Numbered from the stretch's first letter, positions 8,057 to 15,976 are shown. The stretch: 20,840 nt of DNA from DATJGF01 sp035495315 (GCA_035495315.1 DATJGF010000206.1:1-20840); one strand, 5' to 3'. The notes: generated by a model from the sequence alone, not told the origin. Program-made: numbers and translations.

Positions 8057-8524
8057 ATGAGCGCGAGAATGGAGACTGAGCCTGTGAGTTGGGAACAGAC
8101 TGAGAGACGTGATCATGAATTGACACAACGGACTCTCAGTGGAATTGAAGTGGAACGCTTCGAAGCCGAGAAAGTCGCCGCACCGTCGCCAGAAGCTGAG
8201 CGCCGAGCCTCGCGACGTGAGGAACGGGCCGCACTGGAAGCGCAAGAATGGGACAAGCGCATCGACCGGCGCGAGCAAATGCGGATGGAGATTAAGCGGG
8301 GCAAGGAGCTTTTGGAACAGGTCCAAACGGAATTGGCCACGCTGCGCTCCCGCCTCGAAGAGTGGCCTGGTTACGAAACAGTCTGTGGCAAGAACCCGCT
8401 ATCGGAATATATGCAGACGATAGCGGCGAAGGAGCGTATTGAGCAGTATCTTCCGGTCTGGTTGAAGCGGCGCGAAGAGGAATTGCACTCGTTGAGCCGG
8501 GAAATTGAGCGCGGTGCCTGTTAG
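8057..8524 (+). CDS. Hypothetical charged coiled-coil protein
   Basis: I do not recognise this 155-residue protein. It is very rich in Glu, Arg and Lys; residues about 40-110 (from FEAEKVAAPS through the RREQMRMEIKRGKELLEQVQ stretch) and 125-152 look like long amphipathic helices able to form coiled coils. There is no signal peptide or membrane segment. Two cysteines are present (one near residue 114, one at the C-terminus). The ATG at 8057 follows a purine-rich stretch GAGAGAAAGGAT that can serve as ribosome binding site. It stands alone on the + strand between - strand genes and is followed by an intrinsic terminator, so it is a real transcription unit rather than a shadow. The function is unknown; a cytoplasmic scaffold is only a guess from composition. 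Confidence 0.65.
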   Translation: MSARMETEPVSWEQTERRDHELTQRTLSGIEVERFEAEKVAAPSPEAERRASRREERAALEAQEWDKRIDRREQMRMEIKRGKELLEQVQTELATLRSRLEEWPGYETVCGKNPLSEYMQTIAAKERIEQYLPVWLKRREEELHSLSREIERGAC

Positions 8525-8720
8525 AGAGTTATACCGCGGGGCGCCTGATCCTATGCTTGTGCTTTCCGTTGAACAGCTGCCCAAATGCAGTCGGGTCCGG
8601 AGTGCCGAGTAGCTTCTTAACCAACGGAATACGGGGCTGCGGCAAGCTCGCGTTTGCACCATTTGCCCTCGGGGGTTATATTACTGCGGGGTTATTGTGG
8701 TGGTTGTTAGGTTGGTTAGG

Positions 8721-8755
8721 AGGCGGTCCGGTTAAAGCCGGGCCGCCTTTATTTC
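8721..8755 (+). terminator. Intrinsic terminator after the coiled-coil gene
   Basis: AGGCGGTCCGG (8721-8731) pairs with CCGGGCCGCCT (8738-8748) around loop TTAAAG, an 11-pair stem with one G-U pair, followed by TTATTT. The T-rich side is on the + strand only, so it serves the gene at 8057-8524 about 200 bases upstream. Confidence 0.85.
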
Positions 8756-8786
8756 GGAACGACAAGTTCGGCGAGTCTGATTTTAC

Positions 8787-9053
8787 TCACCTCAGCAAAA
8801 AGACCAGAAGCACGAACAACATCACCGCGGCAATACACCAGTAGAACCAACGAATCCCTCGCCGTATGGGCTTTTTAGCCCCAAACTCCCGCTGGACAAA
8901 GTCCTCGTAATCAAAATGCTCGTCCGGCAAATCTAATCCATCGGTCTGCGCAGCTTCTGACCAGCCGGTGGTTTCGTCCGATCCACACTCGGGACAAGCT
9001 TTCGCATTTCGGGGAACCTCGGCTCCGCAATTGGGACAAATCTCGGGCGTCAT
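8787..9053 (-). CDS. Tail-anchored zinc-ribbon protein
   Basis: Small 88-residue protein with an N-terminal zinc ribbon and a C-terminal membrane anchor. Cys6-x2-Cys9 and Cys20-x2-Cys23 (ICPNCG and CPECG) form the expected four-cysteine site. An acidic linker (about 39-56) and a basic patch KKPIRRGIR (60-68) lead into a hydrophobic segment WFYWCIAAVMLFVLLVFLLR (69-88) ending the protein. The positive patch before the helix predicts that the zinc ribbon faces the cytoplasm. It starts 58 bases after the GNAT acetyltransferase gene on the same strand and is probably co-transcribed with it. The partner is unknown; such ribbons usually bind protein or nucleic acid. Confidence 0.8.
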   Translation of the reverse strand: MTPEICPNCGAEVPRNAKACPECGSDETTGWSEAAQTDGLDLPDEHFDYEDFVQREFGAKKPIRRGIRWFYWCIAAVMLFVLLVFLLR

Positions 9054-9111
9054 AGCAACGAGTTCTGAGACGCTCGGCGCAGGTTGTGATTAGCCACGGG
9101 CGGGACGCCGT

Positions 9112-9693
9112 CTAGCCCATTCCGGCGTATTCTTCATCCGTTTTCAGGTCAAGTCCCATTAGGATGTAGTCGTGGGAAATGGCCTGCATATCTTTTACAT
9201 AATCATCAAGACGGACAAGATTGCTGAATCCCAGCAGCGCGAACATCTTGATCGCGGCTTCCTGGTCGCCAATGAATTCAGCTTCTACCTTCTCAAGTCC
9301 GACGCTGCGCGCCAGGCCGACTATTTCTCTGACCAAGGCTCGCGCCAGTCCGCGGCCACGGTATTGCGGCAAGACCAACACACTGACGCGACCAATATGC
9401 CGCTTCCAGCCTCCCAATTGCTGGTGGAGGGTCGCCACCCCTGAAATTTTGTTTTCCATGAATGCCAGCAGCGGCAAGTTGCGGCCGAGGTCAATATCCT
9501 TGCACCAATCCCGGATTACCGCCGCATCGGTCACGCGGTGTTTGATGAACATCCGTTCCGGTTCCGGTACCGCCTGGAAAAACCCATGCAGGGTCTTCTC
9601 ATCCTCCCGGACCAGCGGACGAAATCGAGCTCGCGAGCCGTCTTTGAGAGGGATGTCCTTCGGATACTGTTGCAGTTCGAAATCGAGCGACAT
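9112..9693 (-). CDS. GNAT family N-acetyltransferase
   Basis: Acetyl-CoA-dependent acyltransferase of the GCN5-related fold. The core is seen in residues about 22-180: LKDGSRARFRPLVREDE at the first strand, the acetyl-CoA loop VLVLPQYRGRGLARALV (105-121) fitting the Q-x-x-G-x-G/A pattern, and the late helix-strand IGDQEAAIKMFALLGFSNLVRLDDYV (141-166). The first strand pattern is close to GNAT domains linked to protein acylation, but here the protein is a single domain of 193 residues. ATG 9693 was chosen because the domain starts shortly after; an upstream in-frame TTG at 9753 would add 20 residues with no conserved look. The substrate cannot be named. It lies between a membrane hypothetical and the zinc-ribbon gene on the same strand. 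Confidence 0.88.
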   Translation of the reverse strand: MSLDFELQQYPKDIPLKDGSRARFRPLVREDEKTLHGFFQAVPEPERMFIKHRVTDAAVIRDWCKDIDLGRNLPLLAFMENKISGVATLHQQLGGWKRHIGRVSVLVLPQYRGRGLARALVREIVGLARSVGLEKVEAEFIGDQEAAIKMFALLGFSNLVRLDDYVKDMQAISHDYILMGLDLKTDEEYAGMG

Positions 9694-9788
9694 AGGTGGT
9701 TTTGTAATTAGGCGCTGCAGCAAGAGTTTGCCCCGACTTGTAGCTAAATGCAAGCTGACCGCCGAAGCGGCGCCGGGGCAAATTCAAA

Positions 9789-10529
9789 TCAGAACCGGCG
9801 CGAAGGTTCTCCCGCGATACCTGGCAAGGCCTCAAGGAAGCGGTCATCGATCCGTGCAGGATCCAGGCTCCAACGCGCCGCCAAAAGCGGCACTTTGTCG
9901 ACGTTAGTGGCGATGGGATCCGGTGCGGCAAAGGATTCGCGGTCGGCTGGCTCCGCGTAGTCGTAACACTTCAGGTTCAGTTCATTCTCGGCCTGGGTGG
10001 GACGTCCTTGCCGCCATAAGGTATGTCCCGCCCACGCATACGCTCGCTGAACCTTTCCGCGATCAGCTTTAACCCACGCATGGTGTTGCAGTACGCGGCT
10101 GAAGGAGAAGAATTGGACTTGTCCCAGTTTTCGGCTCAGATCCACGACGAACCGGAAACACGCATCGACGTCTTCGCTGGGGTCCGGCAACCCTGAGCCG
10201 CACACCAGGATCCAACCCATTACCGGCGGCGCAATGAATAGCTTTTCGTCGCCGGCAAATCCCTGAATCCACGAGCACGGTTTGGGGTTATTTAACCCCA
10301 GTGCGGATTGGACGGCGGCCAAGTTGTTGCCTTTGACGGCGATCCAGCAGCCTGGCCGACGAAATACACAGCTGCGTTCGAATGGACAAGGTGCGGCTAC
10401 TGTGGGCACTGGGATTGGCGTGATTCGTCGCGTGCGACGCACCACCAGCACGATGATGCTCATGCCGATGCTCAGCGCGATGCTGACCAGCAGCAGGAGC
10501 AACACCGGCATTATTTCCGACGTACTCAC
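9789..10529 (-). CDS. Hypothetical membrane-anchored protein
   Basis: Not recognised. The 246-residue protein begins with one strongly hydrophobic segment (about 7-30, MPVLLLLLVSIALSIGMSII) followed by basic residues VRRTRR, which gives an N-out/C-in single-pass prediction with the main domain in the cytoplasm. Just after the anchor three cysteines lie close together (C48, C54, C61 in the CPFERSCVFRRPGC stretch). The rest (62-246) is a compact globular region with many Trp and Phe residues (QVQFFSFSRVLQHHAWVKADRGK, then YAWAGHTLW). The listed start is GTG 10529; ATG 10511 (residue 7) is an equally good alternative. Neighbours are CutA upstream and GNAT downstream on the same strand, which tells little about its job. 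Confidence 0.7.
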   Translation of the reverse strand: MSTSEIMPVLLLLLVSIALSIGMSIIVLVVRRTRRITPIPVPTVAAPCPFERSCVFRRPGCWIAVKGNNLAAVQSALGLNNPKPCSWIQGFAGDEKLFIAPPVMGWILVCGSGLPDPSEDVDACFRFVVDLSRKLGQVQFFSFSRVLQHHAWVKADRGKVQRAYAWAGHTLWRQGRPTQAENELNLKCYDYAEPADRESFAAPDPIATNVDKVPLLAARWSLDPARIDDRFLEALPGIAGEPSRRF

Positions 10530-10662
10530 CTAAAGTGAATCTACGCATGACTATTACTCCTTCAAATGGGAAATTTACCGACTTTCGGCCGGGAGGATCC
10601 AGGCCAGCTAATGCTGGCTCTTGCCAGAGGAATTGCGCCGAACGGCTCTAAATGTGACTCTG

Positions 10663-11001
10663 CTAATGCAACAGGCATCGCTTCCACCAATCCAGGTAGC
10701 GGTGATTTCCATGCTCGATTCCGAGCACCACGAACTCCGGCGTGTCGTATGGGTGTAGTGATACGATCAACTTTTCGAGAGCCGCGACATTGCGGCCGGA
10801 AGTCTTGAAGAGGATCAACACTTCGTTCCCGCGCTCAATTTTGTCCTGCCACCAATAATGCGATTCGAGTCCGCCAATGATATTGGCGCACGCCACCAGG
10901 CGAGCTTCGAGTGAGGCGCGCGCGAGTTGCCGCGCGATCTTCCGATCGGGTGCGGTGACTAGCGCCACCAGGAAGAGGGCGTTGGTCTTTTTTGCTTTCA
11001 T
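10663..11001 (-). CDS. cutA: Divalent-cation tolerance protein CutA
   Basis: Small trimeric protein of the CutA1 family, linked to copper and other divalent cation tolerance; its molecular role is still unsettled. The 112 residues cover the whole family: VALVTAPDRKIARQLARASLEARLVACANII (12-42), GLESHYWWQDKIERGNEVLILFKT (44-67) with the conserved WW, and HPYDTPEFVVLGIEHGNHRYLDWW (83-106) which is the family hallmark. ATG 11001 is followed directly by the conserved region. It begins 36 bases after the end of the FAD oxidoreductase gene on the same strand and may be read through from it. No metal transporter is nearby. Confidence 0.95.
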   Translation of the reverse strand: MKAKKTNALFLVALVTAPDRKIARQLARASLEARLVACANIIGGLESHYWWQDKIERGNEVLILFKTSGRNVAALEKLIVSLHPYDTPEFVVLGIEHGNHRYLDWWKRCLLH

Positions 11002-11037
11002 GCAAGCTGCTGCTGATAAACTGTCGTTATTGTTGCC

Positions 11038-12765
11038 TTATCGTGGGGTTATGTGAGGCCACGAGAGGGGCACCCCCTGATCTTCCAAAAGCCGTTGAAA
11101 CTGTTTTAACAAGACCTTGTCCTGGTACACTGCGCGCGGCACTTTCTTGTTATGCAGGCAGAACGCTGCCAGTGCGCCCACTGATTCGCCGATATTCCAT
11201 TCTACCGGGTGCAGTCGATAACAGCCATTGGAGATGTGTGTTACGCCCAGATTTTTGCAAGCGGGGAACAAGTTCTCCATTCGCTGTGGAATCAAAGAGC
11301 CCAGCGGGATTTGAAATGGCACGGAGCTAATGTCGATATAGTTGCTGCCCTTGGTGCTGGGATGCAGATCGATGCGGTAGCTGCCTATACCGACGGAATC
11401 TTCAAAACGAGCTGCCTCAACGTTCTGCTGCGTTGTCTTGGTTTCCTTCAGCCTGAATTCAGTCGAAACGTGTTGTTCGAGGACCGTGAACTCAGCTCGA
11501 ATGCGGCGGCTCTCGCGGATATAAGGAAACTTCGCCAGGCCGTCTTCGGTGCCCACGACATCCGGTCGCAAACGTAATTCCTTCCAGCCAACGCCGCCGT
11601 CTGGTCGTGGCGCCTCCGTCTGCAGCCAATAGAGCAACGAAAGACTCAGTTGTTTAGCCCGAGCCAGGTGGCGTGCGGCCTCATCGCTCGGCACCTCGCA
11701 GAGATTTCCCAGCAGATAATCGTTTTGAGGCCAGTTCACCAATGAGATATCCCCTGCGTAGGTGCCGGGTATGAACTGCGACTTATCGGCGATGCGCCGA
11801 TACGACCATAACCCTGCCCCGGTTTCAGGATCGGTTTCTACTCGCTTAGGCTTGAGTGTTACTGGGTCACAATATTCCCAGGCGAATAGCCGGCCGGTCC
11901 AGGGCGGGGTCAAAGTTGGAACGAATTCCCGCCAAAATATGTATTCGCCCGGTTTGTCGATCGTATGATCCGAGCCCGACAGGTAATCTATGGCAAAGCA
12001 ACAGGTAAATGCCTGCATGTTCTGCGGGTCGGCCTCGGCTGGCGCGTGTGGTTCGCCGGTTTGCTTTTGTGATTCCGCGCCCGTTACATACTCGGTTTTG
12101 GTGAGCGGCAACAAGTCCCCTAATTCCGTTGCATCAGCGAAATACGGAGCGTGTAAAACCTTTTCGTTTCCTGAACCCAGGCTGCGAACGCCGATCGCTT
12201 CGACGACGTCAGCACTAACTGACGCATTGATTGGGACATAGCCATGGAGGATAGTCACCCGTCCGCTTGCGAGAAACGGCGCCAACATTTCCTGTAGCAC
12301 TGCGAGGGCAACGCGAGGTTCATGACACAACCGCGAGACCCAGCCGTTGCCCGGATTGAGATACGGTTTGGCTCGTGCCTCGGCCGTGAGCGGGAAATTT
12401 CGAAAGTAATATTCACGGATTCGTTGCCGGAGGTTGAGGTAGCTGCGAGTTCCGCCAAAGGTTTCGATCCAGGGGTTTTCATCCGGTGGAACTGCCTGTG
12501 CCGTCAGTTGCCCGCCAATCCAATCTGTCTGTTCCGTCATGACCACATTGATGCCGTTGCGCGCGGCTGCGAGCGCCGTAGCGCAGCCGCCCAGACCACC
12601 ACCAATAATCGCCAAATCGGCGCTTACCTCGTGACCGTGGTTAGGCTTTGAAAGGCCAGGTGCGAGGGGCGTAGATTGGGCTGAAGCTAGTGGCGAACGG
12701 GTAATGCAGGCCGGTGCAGCCAGACCCACCCACTTAAGAAATGTACGACGCCGAACTGTACCCAT
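11038..12765 (-). CDS. Tat-signal FAD-dependent oxidoreductase
   Basis: 575-residue flavoprotein of the FAD-dependent oxidoreductase family common in Verrucomicrobiota and Planctomycetota (PF12831 type). It starts with a twin-arginine-like signal (RRRTFLKWVG at 5-14, hydrophobic stretch, ASA cleavage area near 27-30), so it is likely exported already folded with FAD. The dinucleotide fold is clear: ADLAIIGGGLGGCATALAAARNG (49-71) with GGGLGG at 55-60, then VVMTEQTDWIGGQLTAQ (74-90), which fits the family's FAD region. ADATELGDLLPL is the second family landmark, and the C-terminal part ends with KNLGVTHISNGCYRLHPVEWNIGESVGALAAF, the second FAD contact. Two adjacent cysteines occur in AFTCCFAIDY. 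The substrate is unknown; related proteins sit near sugar-degrading genes, which are not seen here. Confidence 0.88.
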   Translation of the reverse strand: MGTVRRRTFLKWVGLAAPACITRSPLASAQSTPLAPGLSKPNHGHEVSADLAIIGGGLGGCATALAAARNGINVVMTEQTDWIGGQLTAQAVPPDENPWIETFGGTRSYLNLRQRIREYYFRNFPLTAEARAKPYLNPGNGWVSRLCHEPRVALAVLQEMLAPFLASGRVTILHGYVPINASVSADVVEAIGVRSLGSGNEKVLHAPYFADATELGDLLPLTKTEYVTGAESQKQTGEPHAPAEADPQNMQAFTCCFAIDYLSGSDHTIDKPGEYIFWREFVPTLTPPWTGRLFAWEYCDPVTLKPKRVETDPETGAGLWSYRRIADKSQFIPGTYAGDISLVNWPQNDYLLGNLCEVPSDEAARHLARAKQLSLSLLYWLQTEAPRPDGGVGWKELRLRPDVVGTEDGLAKFPYIRESRRIRAEFTVLEQHVSTEFRLKETKTTQQNVEAARFEDSVGIGSYRIDLHPSTKGSNYIDISSVPFQIPLGSLIPQRMENLFPACKNLGVTHISNGCYRLHPVEWNIGESVGALAAFCLHNKKVPRAVYQDKVLLKQFQRLLEDQGVPLSWPHITPR

Positions 12766-12901
12766 GCAACCTCGTTAGTCATCTGGATGCTCGCTGACAA
12801 GTGAAAATCGATCAGGGACCGAAATTCAGGCAGGGCCTGTATCGCGCCTCGGCTTGGAGATTACCAGGGCTTAGACCCTTGTACGCAAGCGAGCGAAAAA
12901 A

Positions 12902-13519
12902 CTACACGTCCTCTCCCAACTCCACATTCCAGTAGGCGAGGTCAATGAAGTGCTTCCAACTGTCGTGCTGGTGCAGGGTGAAATTAATCTGAACAAACGG
13001 CCGCCACTTCGGTCGCTTTGGCTTGCGAATCAAGTGCATGCCGGCCTCTTGTGGGGTGCGGTTGGCTTTCAAGGTGTTGCACTCGATACACGAGCAGACA
13101 ATGTTCTCCCAGGTGGTCGGTCCACCGCGATCGCGTGGCAGTACATGGTCCAGATTTAAATCCTTGCGGTCACACGTCTTACCGCAGTACTGGCAGGTGT
13201 TCCGGTCTCGCTCGAAGATGTTGTGCCGGGTGAACTTGACTTCTTTTTTGGGCACATGGTCGTAGACCATCAACAGGATGACGCGGGGCAATCGTAGTCG
13301 AAAGGAGATCGTCCGGACTGACTCGGAATGCGGTTCCTGTTGCGACAAATCCTGCCATTCGGTGAAAGTAAAGGTCTGAAACGAGCCGTCGTTGCGATTG
13401 AGGACAACCTGCGCATGTCCTTGGAACAGCAGTGTTAGTGCACGGCGGACGGTGCAGACATTCACTGCCTGCCAGAGTCGATTCAACACCAGCACGTGTT
13501 GGTTGAGCATGGTCGTCAT
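12902..13519 (-). CDS. HNH endonuclease-fold protein
   Basis: 205-residue protein of the chromosomal HNH family widely found in environmental bacteria. The N-terminal part (VLVLNRLWQAVNVCTVRRALTLLFQGHAQVV, 9-39) is the conserved leader of this family; the HNH/zinc core follows: CQYCGKTC (109-116), LDHVLPRDRGGPTTWENIV (123-141) with Asp124-His125 and Asn139, and CSCIECNTLKANR (142-154). The Cys pairs C109/C112 and C144/C147 should hold zinc. No second domain, toxin partner or phage gene is adjacent, so this is more likely the housekeeping-type lone HNH protein than a restriction or homing enzyme. ATG 13519 was chosen; ATG 13510 and TTG 13531 are also in frame. It is divergent from the LysR gene, with 162 bases between starts. 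Confidence 0.88.
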   Translation of the reverse strand: MTTMLNQHVLVLNRLWQAVNVCTVRRALTLLFQGHAQVVLNRNDGSFQTFTFTEWQDLSQQEPHSESVRTISFRLRLPRVILLMVYDHVPKKEVKFTRHNIFERDRNTCQYCGKTCDRKDLNLDHVLPRDRGGPTTWENIVCSCIECNTLKANRTPQEAGMHLIRKPKRPKWRPFVQINFTLHQHDSWKHFIDLAYWNVELGEDV

Positions 13520-13681
13520 ATCTCGATCCAACTGGCGGCAAGCTACACAAAGCTCGTATCTCTGTCAACGCAACCGCTGTTAGGGCCAATAGTTTGGCAT
13601 TCTTCGGGTCTTTCCTAGCTCTTGCCAGTACGCACACAGACCGACCATAATCACGCCGCGGTAACTGCGACAAGCCTGACC

Positions 13682-14560
13682 ATGAACATTCACCATCTGG
13701 AACTATTCTACTATGTCGCCCGTTACGGAGGCATTACCGAGGCGGTGCGCAATATTCCCTATGGTATTCAACAACCGGCAGTCAGTGGTCAGGTCGCCCA
13801 ATTGGAGGCCTATCTCGGGGTGAACTTGTTTCAACGGCGTCCCTTTGCGCTGACGCCCGCGGGCGAGAAGCTCTATCACTTCATTCATCCGTTCTTTGCC
13901 AACCTGGATGGAATCGCCAACGAGTTGCAAGGCGGTCAGGCCCGACAAATCCGCATTGGCGCATCGACGCTGGTCTTGCGGGATTATTTTCCCGAGTTCT
14001 TCCATAGCATACGCAAGAAGTATCCGGTCTTGAAGATGGCCTTGCGGGAGGGGTACCAGGCCGAACTGGAAAGCCTCCTGCAGAAAGAGGAATTGGATCT
14101 AGCAGTGACGCTGATCGAAAAAAAATCCGCACCCGGCATACACTCGGCGCCTTTGTTGGAGTTACCCTTAACTTTGCTGGTGGAGAAGACCTCGAATCTA
14201 ACCGCCGCCGACCAATTGTGGAAACGGGATCCAATCGGGGAGCCGTTGATTTGTCTGCCGGAGGCTGAAACCATTTGTAAGCATTTTCAGCACGGGCTGA
14301 ATCGCTTGGGAATTGATTGGTTTCCCAGCATCGAGGTGAGCTCCATCGACCTGATTGAGACCTACGTCGCCAACGGCCTTGGCATTGGTCTTTCGGTTCT
14401 GGTACCCAAAACGCCGGCGCCTTCAGGGGTACGCGCCTTACCGCTGCCCAAACCAGATTTTGCCCCGGTTACAGTCGGAGCCCTGTGGCGTGGGAAGTCA
14501 TCGGTGCTGTTGCAGGCCTTCCTTGACGAATTGCAGTTGCGCGCCAAGCGGCTCCTCTAA
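13682..14560 (+). CDS. LysR family transcriptional regulator
   Basis: 292-residue LysR-type regulator. The N-terminal winged helix-turn-helix is MNIHHLELFYYVARYGGITEA (1-21), then QPAVSGQVAQLEAYLGVNLFQRRPFALTPAGEKLY (31-65), the standard recognition-helix pattern. The ligand domain follows: QIRIGASTLVLRDYFPEFFHSIRKKYPVL (89-117), the second lobe, and YVANGLGIGLSVLVP (about 228-242), a typical LysR co-inducer-domain motif. ATG 13682 gives the canonical LysR start; the upstream in-frame ATG at 13622 would add 20 residues lacking conservation. LysR proteins often control a divergent neighbour, here the HNH gene, but an HNH gene is an unusual target, so the regulon is open. A short hairpin plus T4 lies downstream. 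Confidence 0.92.
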   Translation: MNIHHLELFYYVARYGGITEAVRNIPYGIQQPAVSGQVAQLEAYLGVNLFQRRPFALTPAGEKLYHFIHPFFANLDGIANELQGGQARQIRIGASTLVLRDYFPEFFHSIRKKYPVLKMALREGYQAELESLLQKEELDLAVTLIEKKSAPGIHSAPLLELPLTLLVEKTSNLTAADQLWKRDPIGEPLICLPEAETICKHFQHGLNRLGIDWFPSIEVSSIDLIETYVANGLGIGLSVLVPKTPAPSGVRALPLPKPDFAPVTVGALWRGKSSVLLQAFLDELQLRAKRLL

Positions 14561-14676
14561 GCCGAACCATTAAGCACTCGTTGGAGCCAACTGCCGCCAT
14601 CCTGGGCAGGTTGTGCCTCGTGTTGAGACAATCCACTTGATTCTGCACCGTTCGTCGACGCTCAAAGGTCGGGCTC

Positions 14677-14700
14677 AACGCGGCCGCCTCGCCGCGTTTT
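14677..14700 (+). terminator. Hairpin plus T4, probable terminator of the LysR gene
   Basis: AACGCGGC (14677-14684) pairs perfectly with GCCGCGTT (14691-14698) around a six-base loop, ending in TTTT (14697-14700). The GC-rich stem fits an intrinsic terminator, but the T-run is short. It lies about 117 bases after the LysR stop. Confidence 0.5.
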
Positions 14701-14718
14701 GGCTGAAAAACACCTGTT

Positions 14719-14740
14719 AAGTGGCGCATCTAAGCCACTT
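14719..14740 (+). other. Second hairpin upstream of pilM
   Basis: AAGTGGC (14719-14725) pairs perfectly with GCCACTT (14734-14740) around an eight-base loop. It lies 18 bases after the previous hairpin and 159 bases before pilM. It lacks a T-run, so it may be an operator, an RNA leader stem or chance. Confidence 0.3.
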
Positions 14741-14899
14741 TCGAGCTGACTTGCGAACAAGCTTTGGTTTTCTACGACATTCACGACGATTTCGGTACGG
14801 CCGGCCCTGGTCATGTGGCCCACAGGTTGCTTTCTGAATGGTGACTGACCCATTGTAAGTTGTCGGGTCAGAGAGAACTCAGGATAAAAGAAAGCGACT

Positions 14900-15973
14900 A
14901 TGGCATTGCCATTCTTAAACGGTGCAGGCAAGAAGCGGGATCAGCTGCTATCGATCGACTTGGGCGGGCGAACCACCAAGGCGGTGTATCTGCAACGCAA
15001 AGGCGAAGGTTTTGTCCTTTCTCGGTATGCCTTGCTGGATGCCCCCATCTATGAACGAAACCTTTCACCGGACCTGTTGGGCGAACACCTGAAGGGGGTT
15101 TGTGACGCTCTGGAGAGCAAGACACGGGCAGTTAGCCTGGCTGTCGGCGTGGGCGACTCGATTGTCCGGCACGCAGAACTGCCGCAGATGCCGATAGGCG
15201 ACATGCGGCAGGTGCTTAAAAACAATTCCAAGAATTACTTGCAGCAGGATTTACCAGGACATGTGTTCGACTGCTATATTATCCCCCCACGGGCAACACC
15301 CAAGTTGGCAGAGAAACCGAAAGTCGGTTCCGGCAGTCCCAAAAGCCGGGTCCTGGTGGCCGGGGCCAAGAAGCAATTGGTCGATGACATGCAAAACGCG
15401 GTGAAGAGCACCGGGTTTACCGCGGACAACATTGTGCCGGGACTGATCGGACCCGTGAACGCCTTCGAAATGGCGATGCCGGAAATCTTTTCACGGGAAG
15501 TCATCGCGCTGGTAGACGTGGGTTTTAAGAACACCACCATTTGCGTGCTGCAGGAAGGGGAACTGGTCCTGAGCCGCGTTGTTAATATTGGCGGCGACCG
15601 CCTGACCAATGGGCTGGCTGAATCTCTGGGGATTAGTTACGCCGAAGCCGAAGGCATTAAGGTTGGCATGCCGACCGAGGTGCAAGCCAATCTCGAATCG
15701 TTGGTCCTGCCATTGGGGCGTGAACTGCGGGCGTCGATTGATTTTTTTGAGCACCAACAAGACAAAGCCGTCAGCCAAGTATTTATCAGCGGCGGCTCGG
15801 CCCGATCCGATTTTATCGTACAAACGCTGCAAACCGAATTAATGGTGGAGTGCAAATCCTGGAACCCGCTCAGCTTCCTGGAAGTGGCATTGCCCCCGCA
15901 ACAGGCTGCGGAAATCGATCACATCGCGCCACAACTCGCCGTTGCAGTTGGCGCCGCTCTGGCTGCCTTTTAA
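14900..15973 (+). CDS. pilM: Type IV pilus assembly protein PilM
   Basis: Actin-like cytoplasmic ATPase of the pilus/type II secretion inner-membrane platform. LLSIDLGGRTTKAVYLQRKG (16-35) is the phosphate-1 loop, VIALVDVGFKNTTICVLQEGELVLSRVVNIGGDRLTNGLA (201-240) is the second phosphate loop and following strand, and QVFISGGSARSDFI (293-306) is the adenosine motif. 357 residues is the normal PilM size (FtsA/PilM superfamily). In this system PilM binds the N-terminal INLL peptide of PilN, and that peptide is present in the next gene. It is the first gene of a tight pilM-pilN-pilO-pilP operon, with three bases to pilN. The ATG at 14900 is preceded by purine-rich AAAGAAAGCG. Confidence 0.92.
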   Translation: MALPFLNGAGKKRDQLLSIDLGGRTTKAVYLQRKGEGFVLSRYALLDAPIYERNLSPDLLGEHLKGVCDALESKTRAVSLAVGVGDSIVRHAELPQMPIGDMRQVLKNNSKNYLQQDLPGHVFDCYIIPPRATPKLAEKPKVGSGSPKSRVLVAGAKKQLVDDMQNAVKSTGFTADNIVPGLIGPVNAFEMAMPEIFSREVIALVDVGFKNTTICVLQEGELVLSRVVNIGGDRLTNGLAESLGISYAEAEGIKVGMPTEVQANLESLVLPLGRELRASIDFFEHQQDKAVSQVFISGGSARSDFIVQTLQTELMVECKSWNPLSFLEVALPPQQAAEIDHIAPQLAVAVGAALAAF

Positions 15974-15976
15974 TTT

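Larger units (their letters stand above)
14561..14899. other. 339-base gap upstream of the pilMNOP operon
   Basis: Between the LysR gene and pilM. It holds two perfect hairpins (listed separately) and presumably the pil operon promoter. The only box pair I could find near the gene, TTGTCG then GATAAA 17 bases apart (GATAAA at 14883-14888), would start the transcript almost at the ATG and is weak. The ORFs on either strand here overlap the hairpins and look like chance readings. Confidence 0.45.

Noticed and set aside
8557..8844. 95-residue + strand ORF with a hydrophobic GYITAGLLWWLLGWLGGG stretch
   Set aside because: It contains the intrinsic terminator of the upstream gene and overlaps the zinc-ribbon gene on the other strand, so the hydrophobic run is probably chance.
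9221..9907. 228-residue + strand ORF opposite the GNAT gene
   Set aside because: Composition (Ser/Arg/Pro rich) is that of an antisense shadow of two real minus-strand genes.
10603..10618. GCCAGC-TAAT-GCTGGC hairpin between cutA and the membrane hypothetical
   Set aside because: Six-pair stem with no T-run on either strand; too short to call a terminator or operator.
12902..13519. HNH gene as part of a defence or homing system
   Set aside because: The conserved N-terminal leader and the lack of adjacent methyltransferase, helicase, intron or phage genes point to the common lone chromosomal family.
14662..14931. Minus-strand ORF across the hairpins and pilM start
   Set aside because: It overlaps the probable terminator and has no recognisable protein features.
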